Source: Myxococcales bacterium
GTDB lineage: Bacteria > Myxococcota_A > Polyangia > Haliangiales > Haliangiaceae
NCBI GenBank assembly: GCA_947483555.1
Contig: CANKMW010000082.1
Span: 1-45,054 of the forward strand
Direction: 5' to 3'
Length of the DNA: 45,054 nucleotides
Program-made: the position numbers and the translations under genes
Notes under the pieces: model-generated
What the model saw: the letters and a program-made list of their open reading frames with translations, nothing else
Databases searched by the model: none
Told to the model about the DNA's origin: nothing
In this document: piece after piece, positions 33,667 through 43,615 of the stretch
Numbering within the stretch: the first letter of the stretch is position 1
Layout of the letters: each line of letters starts with the position of its first letter

Positions 33667-34310
33667 CAGCGGTCGACCTTCTCGGCGCGCCGAGCGTGGA
33701 CACCGGAGAGCACGGCGTGGGCCAGCTCGTCGGCCCCGCCAAGCACGACCTTGAGCCGGCGACCGAAGTAGTTGAAGGCGACCACCGCCGGGATCGCGAC
33801 CAGCAGGCCGATCGCGGTGGCGGCGAGCGCCTCGGCGATTCCCGACATCACCGCGTCTTCACCCTCGGCGCCCTTGATCTTGAGATCGTCGAACGCCTTG
33901 ATGACGCCGAGCACGGTGCCGAACAGACCGACGAAGGGCACGTTGTTGCCCAGGGTGCCGAGCACGATCAGGTTGCGATCGCCCTGGGTGCGCCAGCGGA
34001 CCCGCTCGCCGTGCATCGCCTCGGCGGCGGCGGCGGCGCCGCCGCCGACGGCCTCGAGCCCGCGGGCCGCGACCTGCAGCGCGATCGACGGCGACGCGGT
34101 CCAGGTGCGGGCCAGCGCGCCGACATCGCCGCTGGCGAACGCCAGCCGGATCTGCTCGCGCGCCGCGCTGGTGCCCGTGTCGCGGCCGCGGAACCACAAC
34201 GCGCGATCGACCATCACGGCGATCGAGATCACCGAGAGGACGACGAGCAGCCACATCACCCACTCGGCGCCCAGCAGCGCGAAATCGACGATCGCTTGAG
34301 TCAGGTTCAT
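33666..34310 (-). CDS. exbB: ExbB/TolQ/MotA family proton channel protein
   Basis: A 214-residue MotA/TolQ/ExbB protein with three hydrophobic segments: WVMWLLVVLSVISIAVMVD near the N-terminus, then FVGLFGTVLGVIKAFDDL, and TAIGLLVAIPAVVAFNYFGR. The conserved GLxGTVxGxIxxF box is seen, forming the proton channel with ExbD. It starts 19 bp after the truD stop on the same strand and overlaps exbD. Whether it is ExbB or TolQ cannot be decided by sequence alone; the presence of a TonB-type third partner favours ExbB. Confidence 0.92.
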   Translation of the reverse strand: MNLTQAIVDFALLGAEWVMWLLVVLSVISIAVMVDRALWFRGRDTGTSAAREQIRLAFASGDVGALARTWTASPSIALQVAARGLEAVGGGAAAAAEAMHGERVRWRTQGDRNLIVLGTLGNNVPFVGLFGTVLGVIKAFDDLKIKGAEGEDAVMSGIAEALAATAIGLLVAIPAVVAFNYFGRRLKVVLGGADELAHAVLSGVHARRAEKVDR

Positions 34311-34328
34311 GTCGGTTGTTCCGGTCTG

Positions 34329-35495
34329 TCAGACGGGGTCGCCGTCGGCAAGGCCGTCGGCAAGGCCGTCGGCAGGGTTGTGGGCGCCCGGGTCGCGGTG
34401 ATCGGGTTCGCTCGCCTCGAGGTGGTCGGGTTTCTGGACCTCGCGCATCACCGCGGTGGCGTACGAACCGGCCGGCAGCGTGAAGGTGACGCGGATCGCC
34501 CCGCCGGCACCCTCGAGCGGCGTCGCCGTCGGCTCGCCGAGCAGCACGGTCGCCTGTCGCCGGGTGCCCTCGGCGATCGCGCGCAGCGGGTGAAAATCCG
34601 CGGGACCGAGCGCGAAGGTGCGCAGGATCTCCGCTTCGCGTCCGTGAGCCGGGGTGCCATCGGGCGGCGCGCGCATGGCGGCACCGAACATGGGTCCGGT
34701 CAGCGCCAGCTCGCCGGCGGCCAGGCGCGGCCGGTCGACCTCGGGTTCGGTCGACGCGAACGTGCCGCCCGAGCCGCGTTTCTGCAGCATGTCGCCGACC
34801 AGGACGTCGTCGAGCAAGCCGTCCGCGATGCGGTCGACCAGCCAGCGGTTGAACAGGTACGACTGCAGCGCCGAGACCAGGAAGCGGCGCTGGCGCGGTG
34901 GACCGTGTCCCTGTCCACGGGCGCGGATCAGCGCCAGGCCGCGCTCGGCGTTGTCGCCGTCGCGTCCAAAGCGCTGCTCGGCGTACCAGTTCGGCGATCC
35001 GCCGGCGAGCGCGGCGAGGATCGCGGTGGCGGCGACCGCCGCGGCGTCCGGATCGGGGAGCTCGCGAACCACCAGCGCGAAGCGGTTGCCGGCCAGGTGG
35101 CCGGTGCGCAGCTTGTTGCGGTGGCGGGTGACCCGCAACACGCGCAGGCCGCCGTCGTCGAGCGCCGCGATCGCGTCGGGGTTGGTCTGCGGCGGCAGCG
35201 ACAACCACTGGCGGGTCACCGCGTGGCGATCCTTCATCCCGGCCCAGCCGACGTCGCGGACCGGCACCCGGGCGGCGGTCGCCAGCTGCGCCGCCGCCGC
35301 CGGCGTGGTCAGATCGCGCTTCTCGATCCACACCCACACGTGCTCGCCCTCACCGCTGGGTTCGTACGCCGCGATCTCGTCGACCGTGAAGTCGTCGGGT
35401 TGCGAGCGCAGACGCCCGCCGATGCCGGGGAGCGCCGCGGTGACCAGGGGCGGGAGCAGCGGGGGCAGCGGGGGCAGCGGCGACGCTGCGGTCAT
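34329..35495 (-). CDS. truD: tRNA pseudouridine synthase TruD
   Basis: A 388-residue TruD-family enzyme, which makes pseudouridine 13 in tRNA-Glu. The catalytic Asp lies in VGWAGMKDRHAVTRQWLSLP, and RHRNKLRTGHLAGNRFALVV and LYLFNRW-like QSYLFNRWLVDRI match the family. The start at ATG 35495 begins right before a Pro/Leu repeat (PLPPLPPLLPPLV), with the conserved domain starting at GIGGRLRSQPDDFTVDEI; upstream frame is non-conserved. The C-terminus ends in a three-copy ADGL-type repeat coded by a 12-bp DNA tandem repeat at 34341-34374. The first gene of the transcription unit that continues into exbB. Divergent from the ChaN-like gene. Confidence 0.93.
   Translation of the reverse strand: MTAASPLPPLPPLLPPLVTAALPGIGGRLRSQPDDFTVDEIAAYEPSGEGEHVWVWIEKRDLTTPAAAAQLATAARVPVRDVGWAGMKDRHAVTRQWLSLPPQTNPDAIAALDDGGLRVLRVTRHRNKLRTGHLAGNRFALVVRELPDPDAAAVAATAILAALAGGSPNWYAEQRFGRDGDNAERGLALIRARGQGHGPPRQRRFLVSALQSYLFNRWLVDRIADGLLDDVLVGDMLQKRGSGGTFASTEPEVDRPRLAAGELALTGPMFGAAMRAPPDGTPAHGREAEILRTFALGPADFHPLRAIAEGTRRQATVLLGEPTATPLEGAGGAIRVTFTLPAGSYATAVMREVQKPDHLEASEPDHRDPGAHNPADGLADGLADGDPV
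34341..34374. repeat. 12-bp tandem repeat in the truD tail
   Basis: About 2.8 copies of GCCGTCGGCAAG encode DGLADGLADG at the extreme C-terminus of TruD. A slipped-strand length change here would alter only the disordered tail. Confidence 0.7.
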
Positions 35496-35593
35496 TCGAC
35501 ATACTGTGGCACGAGGCGCGGCGCTGGCGAGGCCCGTGGTCGACCTTCGCGGTGTTATCCTGCCCCAGCCGGGTCCCTCGTCGAGGAAAGTCC
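35496..35593. other. Divergent promoter region truD / ChaN-like gene
   Basis: 98 bp between the two divergent starts. On the plus strand, GTGGCACGAGGCGCGG at about 35510-35525 partly resembles a sigma-54 site but lacks the -12 GC. A TATCCT hexamer at 35556-35561 could be a weak -10 box. Neither is convincing. Confidence 0.3.
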
Positions 35594-36584
35594 ATGCGCC
35601 GATCTCTGTTGCTGTCATTGCTGCTCGCCAGCGCGGCGTGCCCGGGGCGCTACCGACCGAGCCCCGCGGCACCCGTCACCGCCGCCGGGCGCGGCGTCGA
35701 GGACGCGGCGCTGCCATATGCCTGGGTCGACGCTCGCACCGGCCGCGCGGTGACCGACTCCGAGCTCTGGACCGCGGTCGGTGCGGCCCGTGCGGTCTGC
35801 ATCGGCGAGGAACACCCCAACCCTCACCACCACTGGGCGCAGCTCACGATCGTCGGCGCGGCGGCGACCAAGATCACCGGCAAGCGGCTGGCGCTCGGCA
35901 TGGAGATGGTGCAAGCGCCGTTTCAGGGCGTGCTCGACGACTGGTCGGCGCACAAGATCGACGACCCGGCGCTGCTGTCGCGCACCGGCTGGGCCGATCG
36001 CTGGGGTTACGACTTCGCGCTGTACCGGCCGATCCTCGACCAGGCGCGGGCCAACGGCATGGCGCTGGTCGCGCTCAACGCGCCGCGCGAGCTGGTCAAG
36101 GCGGTGGCGAAGCTGGGCGTCGACGGGATCTCGGCGGCCGAGCGGGCCAAGCTGCCGGCACTGGTGCTGGACGATGCGCAGCACCGGGCCTGGTTCGATG
36201 CGCTCATGGCGGGGATGGAGCACGGCGGCGGGCACGGGCAGACCGAGGCCCCGGCGACCAAGCCGGACGACGAGACCGGCGCTGGCACGGCCGCGGTGCC
36301 GCCCGCGGCGCCGAGCGCCGACAACATCTACGCCGCTCAGGTGGTGTGGGACGAGTCGATGGCCGAGCACGCGCGGCGCTGGCTCGGCGAGGGCGGCGAC
36401 ACGATCGTCATCATCGCTGGTACCGGCCACTGCCACGACTCGGCCATCGTGCGCCGGCTGGTGCGGCGCGGCGGCGGCCCGGCGCTCTCGATCCGGCCCA
36501 TCATCGACGACGGCGAGGGCAACGTCGCCCGCGCGCTGGCCGAAGCGACCAACGACTACCTGTTCGTCATGACGATGCCGAAGC

Positions 36585-36598
<14 letters not shown>
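35594..36598 (+). CDS. ChaN/Tiki-like lipoprotein (haem-binding uptake family)
   Basis: A 334-residue lipoprotein: MRRSLLLSLLLASAAC has its lipidated Cys at residue 16. The domain begins VCIGEEHPNPHHHWAQL, the GExHxxxxHH signature of the ChaN/DUF399 family, and ends with VIIAGTGHCHDSAIVRRLVR, the second conserved GxxHC histidine block. ChaN binds haem in Campylobacter; eukaryotic Tiki proteins with this fold are metalloproteases. In between lies WSAHKIDDPALLSRTGWADR, YDFALYRPILDQARANG. A non-conserved acidic insert rich in Gly, Thr and Pro (about residues 213-240) splits the domain. It converges on the TPR gene, overlapping by 14 bases at the stops. Confidence 0.82.
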
Positions 36599-37334
<736 letters not shown>

Positions 37335-37344
37335 GCGGCCTCAC

Positions 37345-38310
37345 TCAGGGAGTCGGTACACGGCCGGGAGATGGCCCAGAAGATGGCGCAGGAAATGGGG
37401 TCGGTGACCGGGGCGCGGTCGCGGGCAGGCGCGCCATCGCGTCACGCGCTTCCCCTGCCTTGCCGGTCGTCGGGTGCTGGGTCACCAGCTGCTGCCACGT
37501 CTCACGAGCACGGTCGGGCATGCCGACCTTGACGTAGGCGCGTCCGAGCAGCCACAGCGCGTCGACGTCGTAGCCGACGCCAGCGTGGCGATCGAGCAGG
37601 CGGCGTAGCCGCAGCACGGTGCCCATCGGCTTGCCCTTGTCCCAATAGTAGCGCGCCACGTACCACTCGTGTGTGGCGAGCCGCTTGCCGACCCGCGCCA
37701 GCAACGTCTCGGCCTTCTTGCGGAACGGCGAGTCCTTGTACTTGAGCAGGAAGCTGCGCAGCTCATCCTCGGCATCCTCGACCGACGACTGATCCTTTTC
37801 GTACGATGGCGGCAGGATCCAGAAGTCGCCGGGCAACATCTCGAAGTACGCCTCGCCGATGCGCAGGCTGGCGTAGCCGTTGGCGACCATCTCGTGGGTG
37901 GGATGGAACTTGACGAACATCTTGTAGCTGTCGACGGCCTCGAGGTACTGCTCGGCGCCGAACTCGGCGTCGGCGAGGCGGAGCTCGGCGAGCACGGCGT
38001 ACTTCGAGTACGGAAACCGGCTCTTGATGAAGGCGAAGTACTTGGCCGCCGCCGCCCACTCCTTCTCGCCCAGCTTCTTGAGGCCGCGGTCGTAGTTCTT
38101 CTGCGCCGACACCGAGTAGTCGACCGAGGCGACGCCGCTCTTGCCTCCGCAGCCCGCGGTCGCGGACAGGGAACCGATGAGCAGCACGGCGACGATCGCC
38201 GCGCGGCCGATCGCCGCGTGGCGGGCGCGCCAGAGGCGTGAAGGGCCGCTGAATGACCGGCGGCTGGATGACTTGATCGAAAACATGGGGGAAGTCCGAG
38301 AGTTGGCCAT
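37345..38310 (-). CDS. BamD-like outer membrane assembly lipoprotein
   Basis: A lipoprotein of about 321 residues (or 313 if the ATG at 38286 is used instead of 38310). The N-terminal region is long before the lipobox LSATAGC. The mature part has TPR-like repeats KNYDRGLKKLGEKEWAAAAK, YSKYAVLAELRLADAEFGAE and QYLEAVDSYKMFVKFHPTH, the layout of BamD/ComL, the lipoprotein of the BAM complex that inserts outer membrane proteins. Later segments (YVARYYWDKGKPMGTVLRLR) also fit. A Pro/Ala-rich tail ends the protein. It is larger than E. coli BamD (245). It is transcribed with the TPR gene. The start remains uncertain because neither ATG has a strong ribosome site. Confidence 0.8.
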   Translation of the reverse strand: MANSRTSPMFSIKSSSRRSFSGPSRLWRARHAAIGRAAIVAVLLIGSLSATAGCGGKSGVASVDYSVSAQKNYDRGLKKLGEKEWAAAAKYFAFIKSRFPYSKYAVLAELRLADAEFGAEQYLEAVDSYKMFVKFHPTHEMVANGYASLRIGEAYFEMLPGDFWILPPSYEKDQSSVEDAEDELRSFLLKYKDSPFRKKAETLLARVGKRLATHEWYVARYYWDKGKPMGTVLRLRRLLDRHAGVGYDVDALWLLGRAYVKVGMPDRARETWQQLVTQHPTTGKAGEARDAMARLPATAPRSPTPFPAPSSGPSPGRVPTP

Positions 38311-38406
38311 GTGTACACCCTGGGCAGGGAAGTGGTCAACGGTTCGACTCCCGCCTCGGCCCGAGGGTTGGCCCGCGCTCGCCCGTGACCGTGTTACATC
38401 CCCGGC

Positions 38407-39111
38407 ATGCGACGCACACGGCATCTCCTCGTGATCGGCCTGCTGAGCGCGTGCGGCGGCGGCGGCGCCAGCGGCACCGGCAAGGACGTCGCGGCGGTCA
38501 CCATCGCACCACCGCCGGAGGCGGCGTCGCGAGGCACGTTCGCCGGCCCGTTGTGCGAGGGTGACGGGTGCCGCTGCCGCGACGGCAGCGCGGCCACCGA
38601 CGGCGGCGCGGGTGCGCCCGACGGCGCGGTCAAGCGCTTCGAGGTTCGCATCGGTCCGTCCGAGCACGAGCTGTGGGTGACGGTCGACGACATGGTGCTC
38701 TACAAGGGCACGGCGCGGGCCGAGGACTGCTTCTACATCGACCTCGGCGCCGGCGATCACACCATGGGGCTGCGCGCCTCGCACCCGGGCGGCATCGCGG
38801 CGCGGGTCGAGGTCTCCGAGTTCGGCACCGCGACTGCCAGCTGGTACGAGACGTTCCGCTTCGGCTGCGGCGCGCCGGGGGTGTGCTCGCACGACGAGCT
38901 CGACGCGTTCAAGGCCGGGCTGGCCCGGTACAAGCGCGGCATCCACGATCCCTGCGGCTCGGTGAAGGTGAAGCGGATCGGCTGGGACAGCGGCGTCGCG
39001 CCCGATCAGCTCCATCCCGACGACCTTCAGGTCGCGTGGACGCTCGACGTGTTCGACTTTGCACCCAAGAAGCCGCACGGCGATCCGTCGTGCGCCAACC
39101 GCTTCGAGTAG
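38407..39111 (+). CDS. Putative lipoprotein
   Basis: A 234-residue protein. MRRTRHLLVIGLLSAC has a lipobox LLSAC with the Cys at residue 16, followed by a glycine run and acidic/alanine-rich linker. The mature domain is beta-rich with several Cys (GDGCRCRDG, ARAEDCFYID, FGCGAPGVC) and a KRFEVRIGPSEHELWVTVDD start. I do not recognise the family. It sits 24 bp before mnmG on the same strand and may be cotranscribed with it, but no functional link is evident. Confidence 0.65.
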   Translation: MRRTRHLLVIGLLSACGGGGASGTGKDVAAVTIAPPPEAASRGTFAGPLCEGDGCRCRDGSAATDGGAGAPDGAVKRFEVRIGPSEHELWVTVDDMVLYKGTARAEDCFYIDLGAGDHTMGLRASHPGGIAARVEVSEFGTATASWYETFRFGCGAPGVCSHDELDAFKAGLARYKRGIHDPCGSVKVKRIGWDSGVAPDQLHPDDLQVAWTLDVFDFAPKKPHGDPSCANRFE

Positions 39112-39134
39112 CGGCCGGAGACCGCCCCGCCGCG

Positions 39135-41093
39135 ATGTACACCTACCCCGACGACTACGACGTGATCGTCGTCGGCGCCGGCCACGCCGGGTGCGAGGCG
39201 GCGCTGGCCAGCGCGCGGCTGGGCGCTCGCACGCTGGTGCTCACCGGTTCGCTCGAGATGGTGGCCCAGATGTCGTGCAACCCGGCGATCGGCGGGGTCG
39301 CCAAGGGTCACCTGGTCAAGGAGATCGACGCGCTCGGCGGCGAGATGGCGGGCGTGATCGATGACACCGGCATCCAGTTCCGGCGCCTCAACGCCGGCAA
39401 GGGGCCGGCGGTTCGCTCGACGCGGGCCCAGGCCGACAAGCGCCGCTACCGCGAGCTGATGCGCCAGCGGCTGGAGGCGCAGCCGGGGCTGGCGTTGCGG
39501 CAGGCCGAGGTGGCCTCGCTGCACGTCGACGACGGCGGTGCCCGGCCGCGGGTGGTGGGCGTGGCGACCACGATGGGCGTCGCCTACCGCTGCCGCGCCG
39601 TCATCATCACCACCGGCACCTTCCTGCGCGGCAAGATCTTCGTCGGCGAGGAGCGCGCCGCCGGTGGCCGCGCTGGCGAGCCGCCGGCGATCGGGCTGTC
39701 GGCATCGCTGGCGTCGCTCGGCTTTCCGCTGGCCCGCCTCAAGACCGGCACCCCGTGTCGCCTCGACGCCCGGACCATCGACGTCGCCGGTCTCGAGGTC
39801 CAGCCCGGCGACGATCCGGCGCCGCGCTTCGCGGTCCGCGCTCCGGCCGGGCCGCCGCCGTTGCCGCAGCGGGTGTGCTGGATCACCTACACCACGACGG
39901 TCACCCACGATCTCATCCGCGCCAACCTGGATCGCTCGCCGCTCTACCAGGGCGCCATCGCCGGCACCGGACCCCGTTACTGCCCGAGCATCGAGGACAA
40001 GGTCGTCCGGTTCGCGGACAAAGATCGTCACCTGATCTTCCTCGAGCCGGAGGGTATCGACTCGGGCGAGATCTACCCCAATGGCATCTCGACCTCGCTG
40101 CCCTACGACGTCCAGCTGGCGATGGTGCGCACCATCCCCGGGCTCGAGCGCGCCGAGATGACCCGGCCGGGTTACGCGGTCGAGTACGACTTCGTCGATC
40201 CGCGTGAGCTGCTGCCGACGCTCGAGACCCGCCGGGTCGCCGGGCTGTTCCTCGGCGGCCAGATCAACGGCACCTCGGGTTACGAGGAGGCGGCGGTGCA
40301 GGGCCTGCTGGCCGGCGTCAATGCCGCGTTCGGCCTCGGGCTGGGGCCGGCCGGGCAGCGCGAGCTGGTGCTGCGGCGCGACCAGGCCTACGGCGGTGTG
40401 CTGGTCGATGATCTGGTCACCCGCGGCACCCGCGAGCCGTACCGCATGATGACGTCGCGCGCCGAGTTCCGGTTGCTGCTGCGCGAGGACAACACCGCCG
40501 AGCGGCTGTTGCCGGTCGGCCGCGCGCTCGGGCTGGTCGACGACCAGCGCTGGCGCTGGTTCGAGCGCCGTCAGGCCGCGCTCGCCGCCGGGCTGGCGCG
40601 GGCGCGCGCGGCGGGGGTGACCGGGACCCCGGCGGTCAATGACGCCCTGGTCCGCCTCGGATCGGCGCCCCTCGCCGGCCGCCGCGTGACGCTGGCTGAC
40701 CTGATGAGGCGGCCGGAGCTGGGCTGGGACGAGGTCGAGCGGATCGCCGCTGCCGGCGGCCTGGCTCCGTTCGCCGTCGACGCCGATCTCGCCGCCGACG
40801 TCTGGTTTCGCGTCGAGACCGAGCTGGTCTACGACGGCTACCTTCGCCGTCAGGAGGTCGACGCCGCCCGGCTGCAGCACGCCGACGCGGTTCGCCTCCC
40901 CGACGATCTCGACTACGGCCTGATCGCCGGCCTGTCGCGCGAGGTGGTCGAGAAGCTGCAGGCGTTGCGGCCGCGCTCGGTCGGCCAGGCGTCGCGGGTC
41001 TCGGGGGTCACGCCGGCCGCGGTCTCGATCTTGATGACCCATGTCGCCTTGACGCAGAGGCGTGCGGCCGACGTACCATCGCCCTCCGAATGA
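39135..41093 (+). CDS. mnmG: tRNA uridine-5-carboxymethylaminomethyl modification enzyme MnmG
   Basis: A 652-residue MnmG (GidA) protein that with MnmE modifies the wobble uridine U34 of certain tRNAs, using FAD, NADH and methylene-tetrahydrofolate. The FAD motif GAGHAGCEAALASARLG is followed by SCNPAIGGVAKGHLVKEIDA, FRRLNAGKGPAVRSTRAQAD, and the DAYGG-like GTSGYEEAAVQGLLAG region, then the tRNA-binding C-terminal domain (YDGYLRRQEVDAARLQHADA, SRVSGVTPAAVSILMTHVA). Length is as expected (about 630). mnmE, rsmG and parAB, its usual neighbours, are absent here. Its stop codon overlaps the next gene by four bases (ATGA). Confidence 0.97.
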   Translation: MYTYPDDYDVIVVGAGHAGCEAALASARLGARTLVLTGSLEMVAQMSCNPAIGGVAKGHLVKEIDALGGEMAGVIDDTGIQFRRLNAGKGPAVRSTRAQADKRRYRELMRQRLEAQPGLALRQAEVASLHVDDGGARPRVVGVATTMGVAYRCRAVIITTGTFLRGKIFVGEERAAGGRAGEPPAIGLSASLASLGFPLARLKTGTPCRLDARTIDVAGLEVQPGDDPAPRFAVRAPAGPPPLPQRVCWITYTTTVTHDLIRANLDRSPLYQGAIAGTGPRYCPSIEDKVVRFADKDRHLIFLEPEGIDSGEIYPNGISTSLPYDVQLAMVRTIPGLERAEMTRPGYAVEYDFVDPRELLPTLETRRVAGLFLGGQINGTSGYEEAAVQGLLAGVNAAFGLGLGPAGQRELVLRRDQAYGGVLVDDLVTRGTREPYRMMTSRAEFRLLLREDNTAERLLPVGRALGLVDDQRWRWFERRQAALAAGLARARAAGVTGTPAVNDALVRLGSAPLAGRRVTLADLMRRPELGWDEVERIAAAGGLAPFAVDADLAADVWFRVETELVYDGYLRRQEVDAARLQHADAVRLPDDLDYGLIAGLSREVVEKLQALRPRSVGQASRVSGVTPAAVSILMTHVALTQRRAADVPSPSE

Positions 41094-42694
41094 GGGCATC
41101 ACGGATCGCTTCCATCCTGTCCGGCGCCGCGGCGCTGCTGCTTTCGAACCGCCTCGCGCCCGCTGGCGGGCTCGTCCTCCCAGGGTCCGGGCCGGTGTCG
41201 ACCGGACGCGCCGGTGCCTCGGTGGCGTCGATCGACGACCCGGCGGCGATCGGCATCAACCCGGCCGGCCTGGCCAAGACCAGGGGCACCGTCGTGCACA
41301 TCGGCACCGCGCTGGTGGCGTACCACCAGACCGTCGGTCGGGCCGGTGTCTACGAGGACAACCCCGACGCCGTGCTGCCGTGGGAGGGCCAGCCGTATGG
41401 ATCGGTCTCCGACACATCGAAGCCGGCGATCGGCATCGGTCAGTTCCAGGCCGTGCCGGTGATCGCGGTGTCGAGCGACCTCGGCGGCAAGGTGAAGGGC
41501 CTGGTGGTCGCCGCCGGCGTGTTCGCGCCCAACGCCTATCCGGTCCGCAACATGGCCGGCGATTACGAGCTCGAGGACCCGACCCGGCCGCCGCCGCCAA
41601 CCCGCTACGACACCCTCGAGCAGAAGGCGGCCGTGGTGCTGCCGTCGATCGCCGCCGCCTACCGGATCACCGACAAGCTCGACGTCGGTGCGCGGTTCTC
41701 GTTTGGCTTCGCCGCGCTCGAGGCCCGCACCTACGTGTGGGGCCTGGCCAACTTCGACGAGTGGGCCGGTCGGGATGGCGAGTTCTCGGTCAACGTGAAG
41801 GACCCGTTCGTGCCGGCGTTCGGCCTCGGCGCGACCTTCCGGCCGTCGCCGAAGTTCGAAGTCGGCGCCCAGCTGTCGTCGCCCATCAACGTCGCGGCCA
41901 AGGGCACCGGCAGCTCGATCACCGGCTCTGGCAACGAGTTCAACGGCACGCCGGTGACGGTGTTGCCCAACAACGAGACCGGGCTGTGCTCGCCCGAAGG
42001 CGGCGGCGTGCCGGGCGCGTTCAAGGCGTGCGTCAACCTCAGCCTGCCGATGATGGCCAGCGTCGGTGGCCGCTACATCGTCCGCGACGCCGGCGGCGCC
42101 CAGGTCGCCGACGTCGAGCTCGACGTCCAGTACGAGGCGTGGAGCGGATCGAGCGACTACCAGGTCATCGTCGACGGCATCGCGGCGATCGAACCCGGAC
42201 CGCCGCCGATCGGCCTGACGCTGCAGCCGACCAAGATCCGCCACAACCTCCAGGATACGTTCTCGATCCGCCTCGGCGGCTCGTGGCGTCTATTGTCGAT
42301 CCCGGCGATCGGCGCCAAGGCGCTGGTCCTCCGCGCTGGCGTGGCCCACGACACCGCCGCCGCCAAGGAGGGCTGGCAGCGCGCCGACTTCGATGGTGCG
42401 GCGCGCTGGACCATGGCGGTCGGCGCCTCGCTCGCGCTCAAGAAGGTGCGCATCGACGTCGGCGGCGGCATGGTCTACGAGGGCACGCGCACCCAGGGCA
42501 CCGACTGCAACCCGACCCGGATCGGTGAGGGCTGCGGTCCCGGCGGTATGGCGCTCGGCGTCGACGACCGCGTCGGCCCCGATCCGATCCAGCCGACCAG
42601 CGACTCGAGCGGCCAGCAAGAGAGCCCGTTCAACGCCGGCACGATCACCTCGGGCTACAACCTGCTCATGCTCGGCGTCACGACCTGGTTCTGA
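41090..42694 (+). CDS. OmpP1/FadL/TodX family outer membrane transporter
   Basis: A 534-residue FadL-type porin for long-chain fatty acids or other hydrophobic compounds. The hatch motif reads SGPVSTGRAGASVASIDDPA and AIGINPAGLAK, the conserved N-terminal plug. The rest is beta-barrel: VVAAGVFAPNAYPVRNMAG, YRITDKLDVGARFSFGFAAL, GLGATFRPSPKFEVGAQLSS. An aromatic last residue (TTWF) suits barrel insertion by BamA. The start overlaps the mnmG stop (ATGA), so it is translationally coupled to it, an unusual combination. Signal peptide is residues 1 to about 26. Confidence 0.88.
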   Translation: MRASRIASILSGAAALLLSNRLAPAGGLVLPGSGPVSTGRAGASVASIDDPAAIGINPAGLAKTRGTVVHIGTALVAYHQTVGRAGVYEDNPDAVLPWEGQPYGSVSDTSKPAIGIGQFQAVPVIAVSSDLGGKVKGLVVAAGVFAPNAYPVRNMAGDYELEDPTRPPPPTRYDTLEQKAAVVLPSIAAAYRITDKLDVGARFSFGFAALEARTYVWGLANFDEWAGRDGEFSVNVKDPFVPAFGLGATFRPSPKFEVGAQLSSPINVAAKGTGSSITGSGNEFNGTPVTVLPNNETGLCSPEGGGVPGAFKACVNLSLPMMASVGGRYIVRDAGGAQVADVELDVQYEAWSGSSDYQVIVDGIAAIEPGPPPIGLTLQPTKIRHNLQDTFSIRLGGSWRLLSIPAIGAKALVLRAGVAHDTAAAKEGWQRADFDGAARWTMAVGASLALKKVRIDVGGGMVYEGTRTQGTDCNPTRIGEGCGPGGMALGVDDRVGPDPIQPTSDSSGQQESPFNAGTITSGYNLLMLGVTTWF

Positions 42695-42707
42695 CCCCGG
42701 ACGCTGG

Positions 42708-42971
42708 CTACCGCTTGCGCCGACCGGTGACGTACGCGTCGCCGACCGCGTAGAGCCAGGTCGCGCCCCCGACCAGCGCCGCCACCGGGCCGATCAGCGG
42801 GATGGCGCCGATGAAGCCGAGGCCGGCGATCGTCGAGACCACGAACACGCCGATCGCCTTGTCGGTCTCGCCGTTGACCAGCTGACCGACCCCGGGCAAG
42901 AACGCGCTGCACACCGCCGGCACGATGCCGCTGCCGCCACCACCCGACGACTTGATCAACGCGTTGCTCAT
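42708..42971 (-). CDS. Small membrane protein with two hydrophobic segments
   Basis: An 87-residue protein starting ATG 42971. After a Gly/Ser run it has PAVCSAFLPGVGQLVNGETD, a TM2/DUF5683-like pattern, then two hydrophobic segments (FVVSTIAGLGFIGAIPL and VAALVGGATWLYAVGDAY) and a basic tail. The G-x-GQL-NGE block is shared by many small membrane proteins of unknown function. Longer frames upstream have no conservation. It converges on fadL with a 13-bp gap. Confidence 0.7.
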   Translation of the reverse strand: MSNALIKSSGGGGSGIVPAVCSAFLPGVGQLVNGETDKAIGVFVVSTIAGLGFIGAIPLIGPVAALVGGATWLYAVGDAYVTGRRKR

Positions 42972-43027
42972 GGGCCCAGTATGACGCCAAGCCGGGCTGG
43001 CGGCGAGCCGTCGGTAGCTGCGCGCGG

Positions 43028-43615
43028 TCATGGCACGGCGGGCGGCAGCGTACCGAACCGCGCGACCAGCTCGTCCCATCGCACCACGCGCGGATCCTGC
43101 TCCCCCATCATGTCGACGATCCAGCCCCGGACGTAGGCGTGATCGAGCTCGCTCCGCACCGCGACCAGTCGCTCGAGGTCGACGAGATCCTTGCCCCGGA
43201 AGAAGAGCAGCTTGAACACCGTCAGCGCCTCGGCTGATAGAAACCAGCCGCTCCAGCCGGTGTCGTCGGTCACGCGGACCCGCGTCCGCCTGGCCTCGTG
43301 CGCGAACGGGATGCTCGGCAAGAAGACGTCGATCCGCATGCCGTCCCATCGACCCACGAACATGCCGTCGCGGCGCGCCCGGGCCCGCGCGGCGGCCTCG
43401 TCGATCTCGATGCCGAGACCGCACAGCGCCGCGATGGCGTCGCCAATGCCGTCGTCCTCGACGAAGACGTTGACGTCGACGTCAGCGGTGCCGCGCGGGA
43501 CGCCGGCGACCGCGAGCGCCAGCGCGCCGCCGATCGCATAGGGCAGGCCGGCGTGCTCGAGGGCGTCGGCGATCCGCTGTCCAGCATCCGCAGGGTCGCG
43601 ACTAGCGATCGCCAT
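43028..43615 (-). CDS. Nucleotidyltransferase-fold protein (AbiEii-like)
   Basis: A 195-residue protein. The nucleotidyltransferase signature AIGGALALAVAGVPRGTADVDVNVFV gives the hG[GS] turn and the D-x-D metal pair (TADVDV). The later RIDVFLPS supplies the third acidic residue, and SAEALTVFKLLFFRGKDLVDLERL matches the C-terminal helix typical of AbiEii/DUF6036-type proteins. In AbiE systems the nucleotidyltransferase is a toxin; other members are of unknown role. The first 14 bases overlap the end of an 84-residue gene, so the pair is coupled. Start ATG 43615. The pair also resembles a family found in many myxobacteria. Confidence 0.78.
   Translation of the reverse strand: MAIASRDPADAGQRIADALEHAGLPYAIGGALALAVAGVPRGTADVDVNVFVEDDGIGDAIAALCGLGIEIDEAAARARARRDGMFVGRWDGMRIDVFLPSIPFAHEARRTRVRVTDDTGWSGWFLSAEALTVFKLLFFRGKDLVDLERLVAVRSELDHAYVRGWIVDMMGEQDPRVVRWDELVARFGTLPPAVP

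Noticed and set aside
35577..35591. GAGGAAAGTCC, identical to a conserved RNase P RNA motif
   Set aside because: It is directly followed by a lipoprotein signal sequence, and neither the second half of the motif nor an ACAGAA-type partner is nearby. Chance match overlapping a ribosome site.
38330..38360. GGTTCGACTCCCGCC resembling a tRNA T-arm
   Set aside because: The flanks do not pair into a 5-bp T-stem and no acceptor stem is present.
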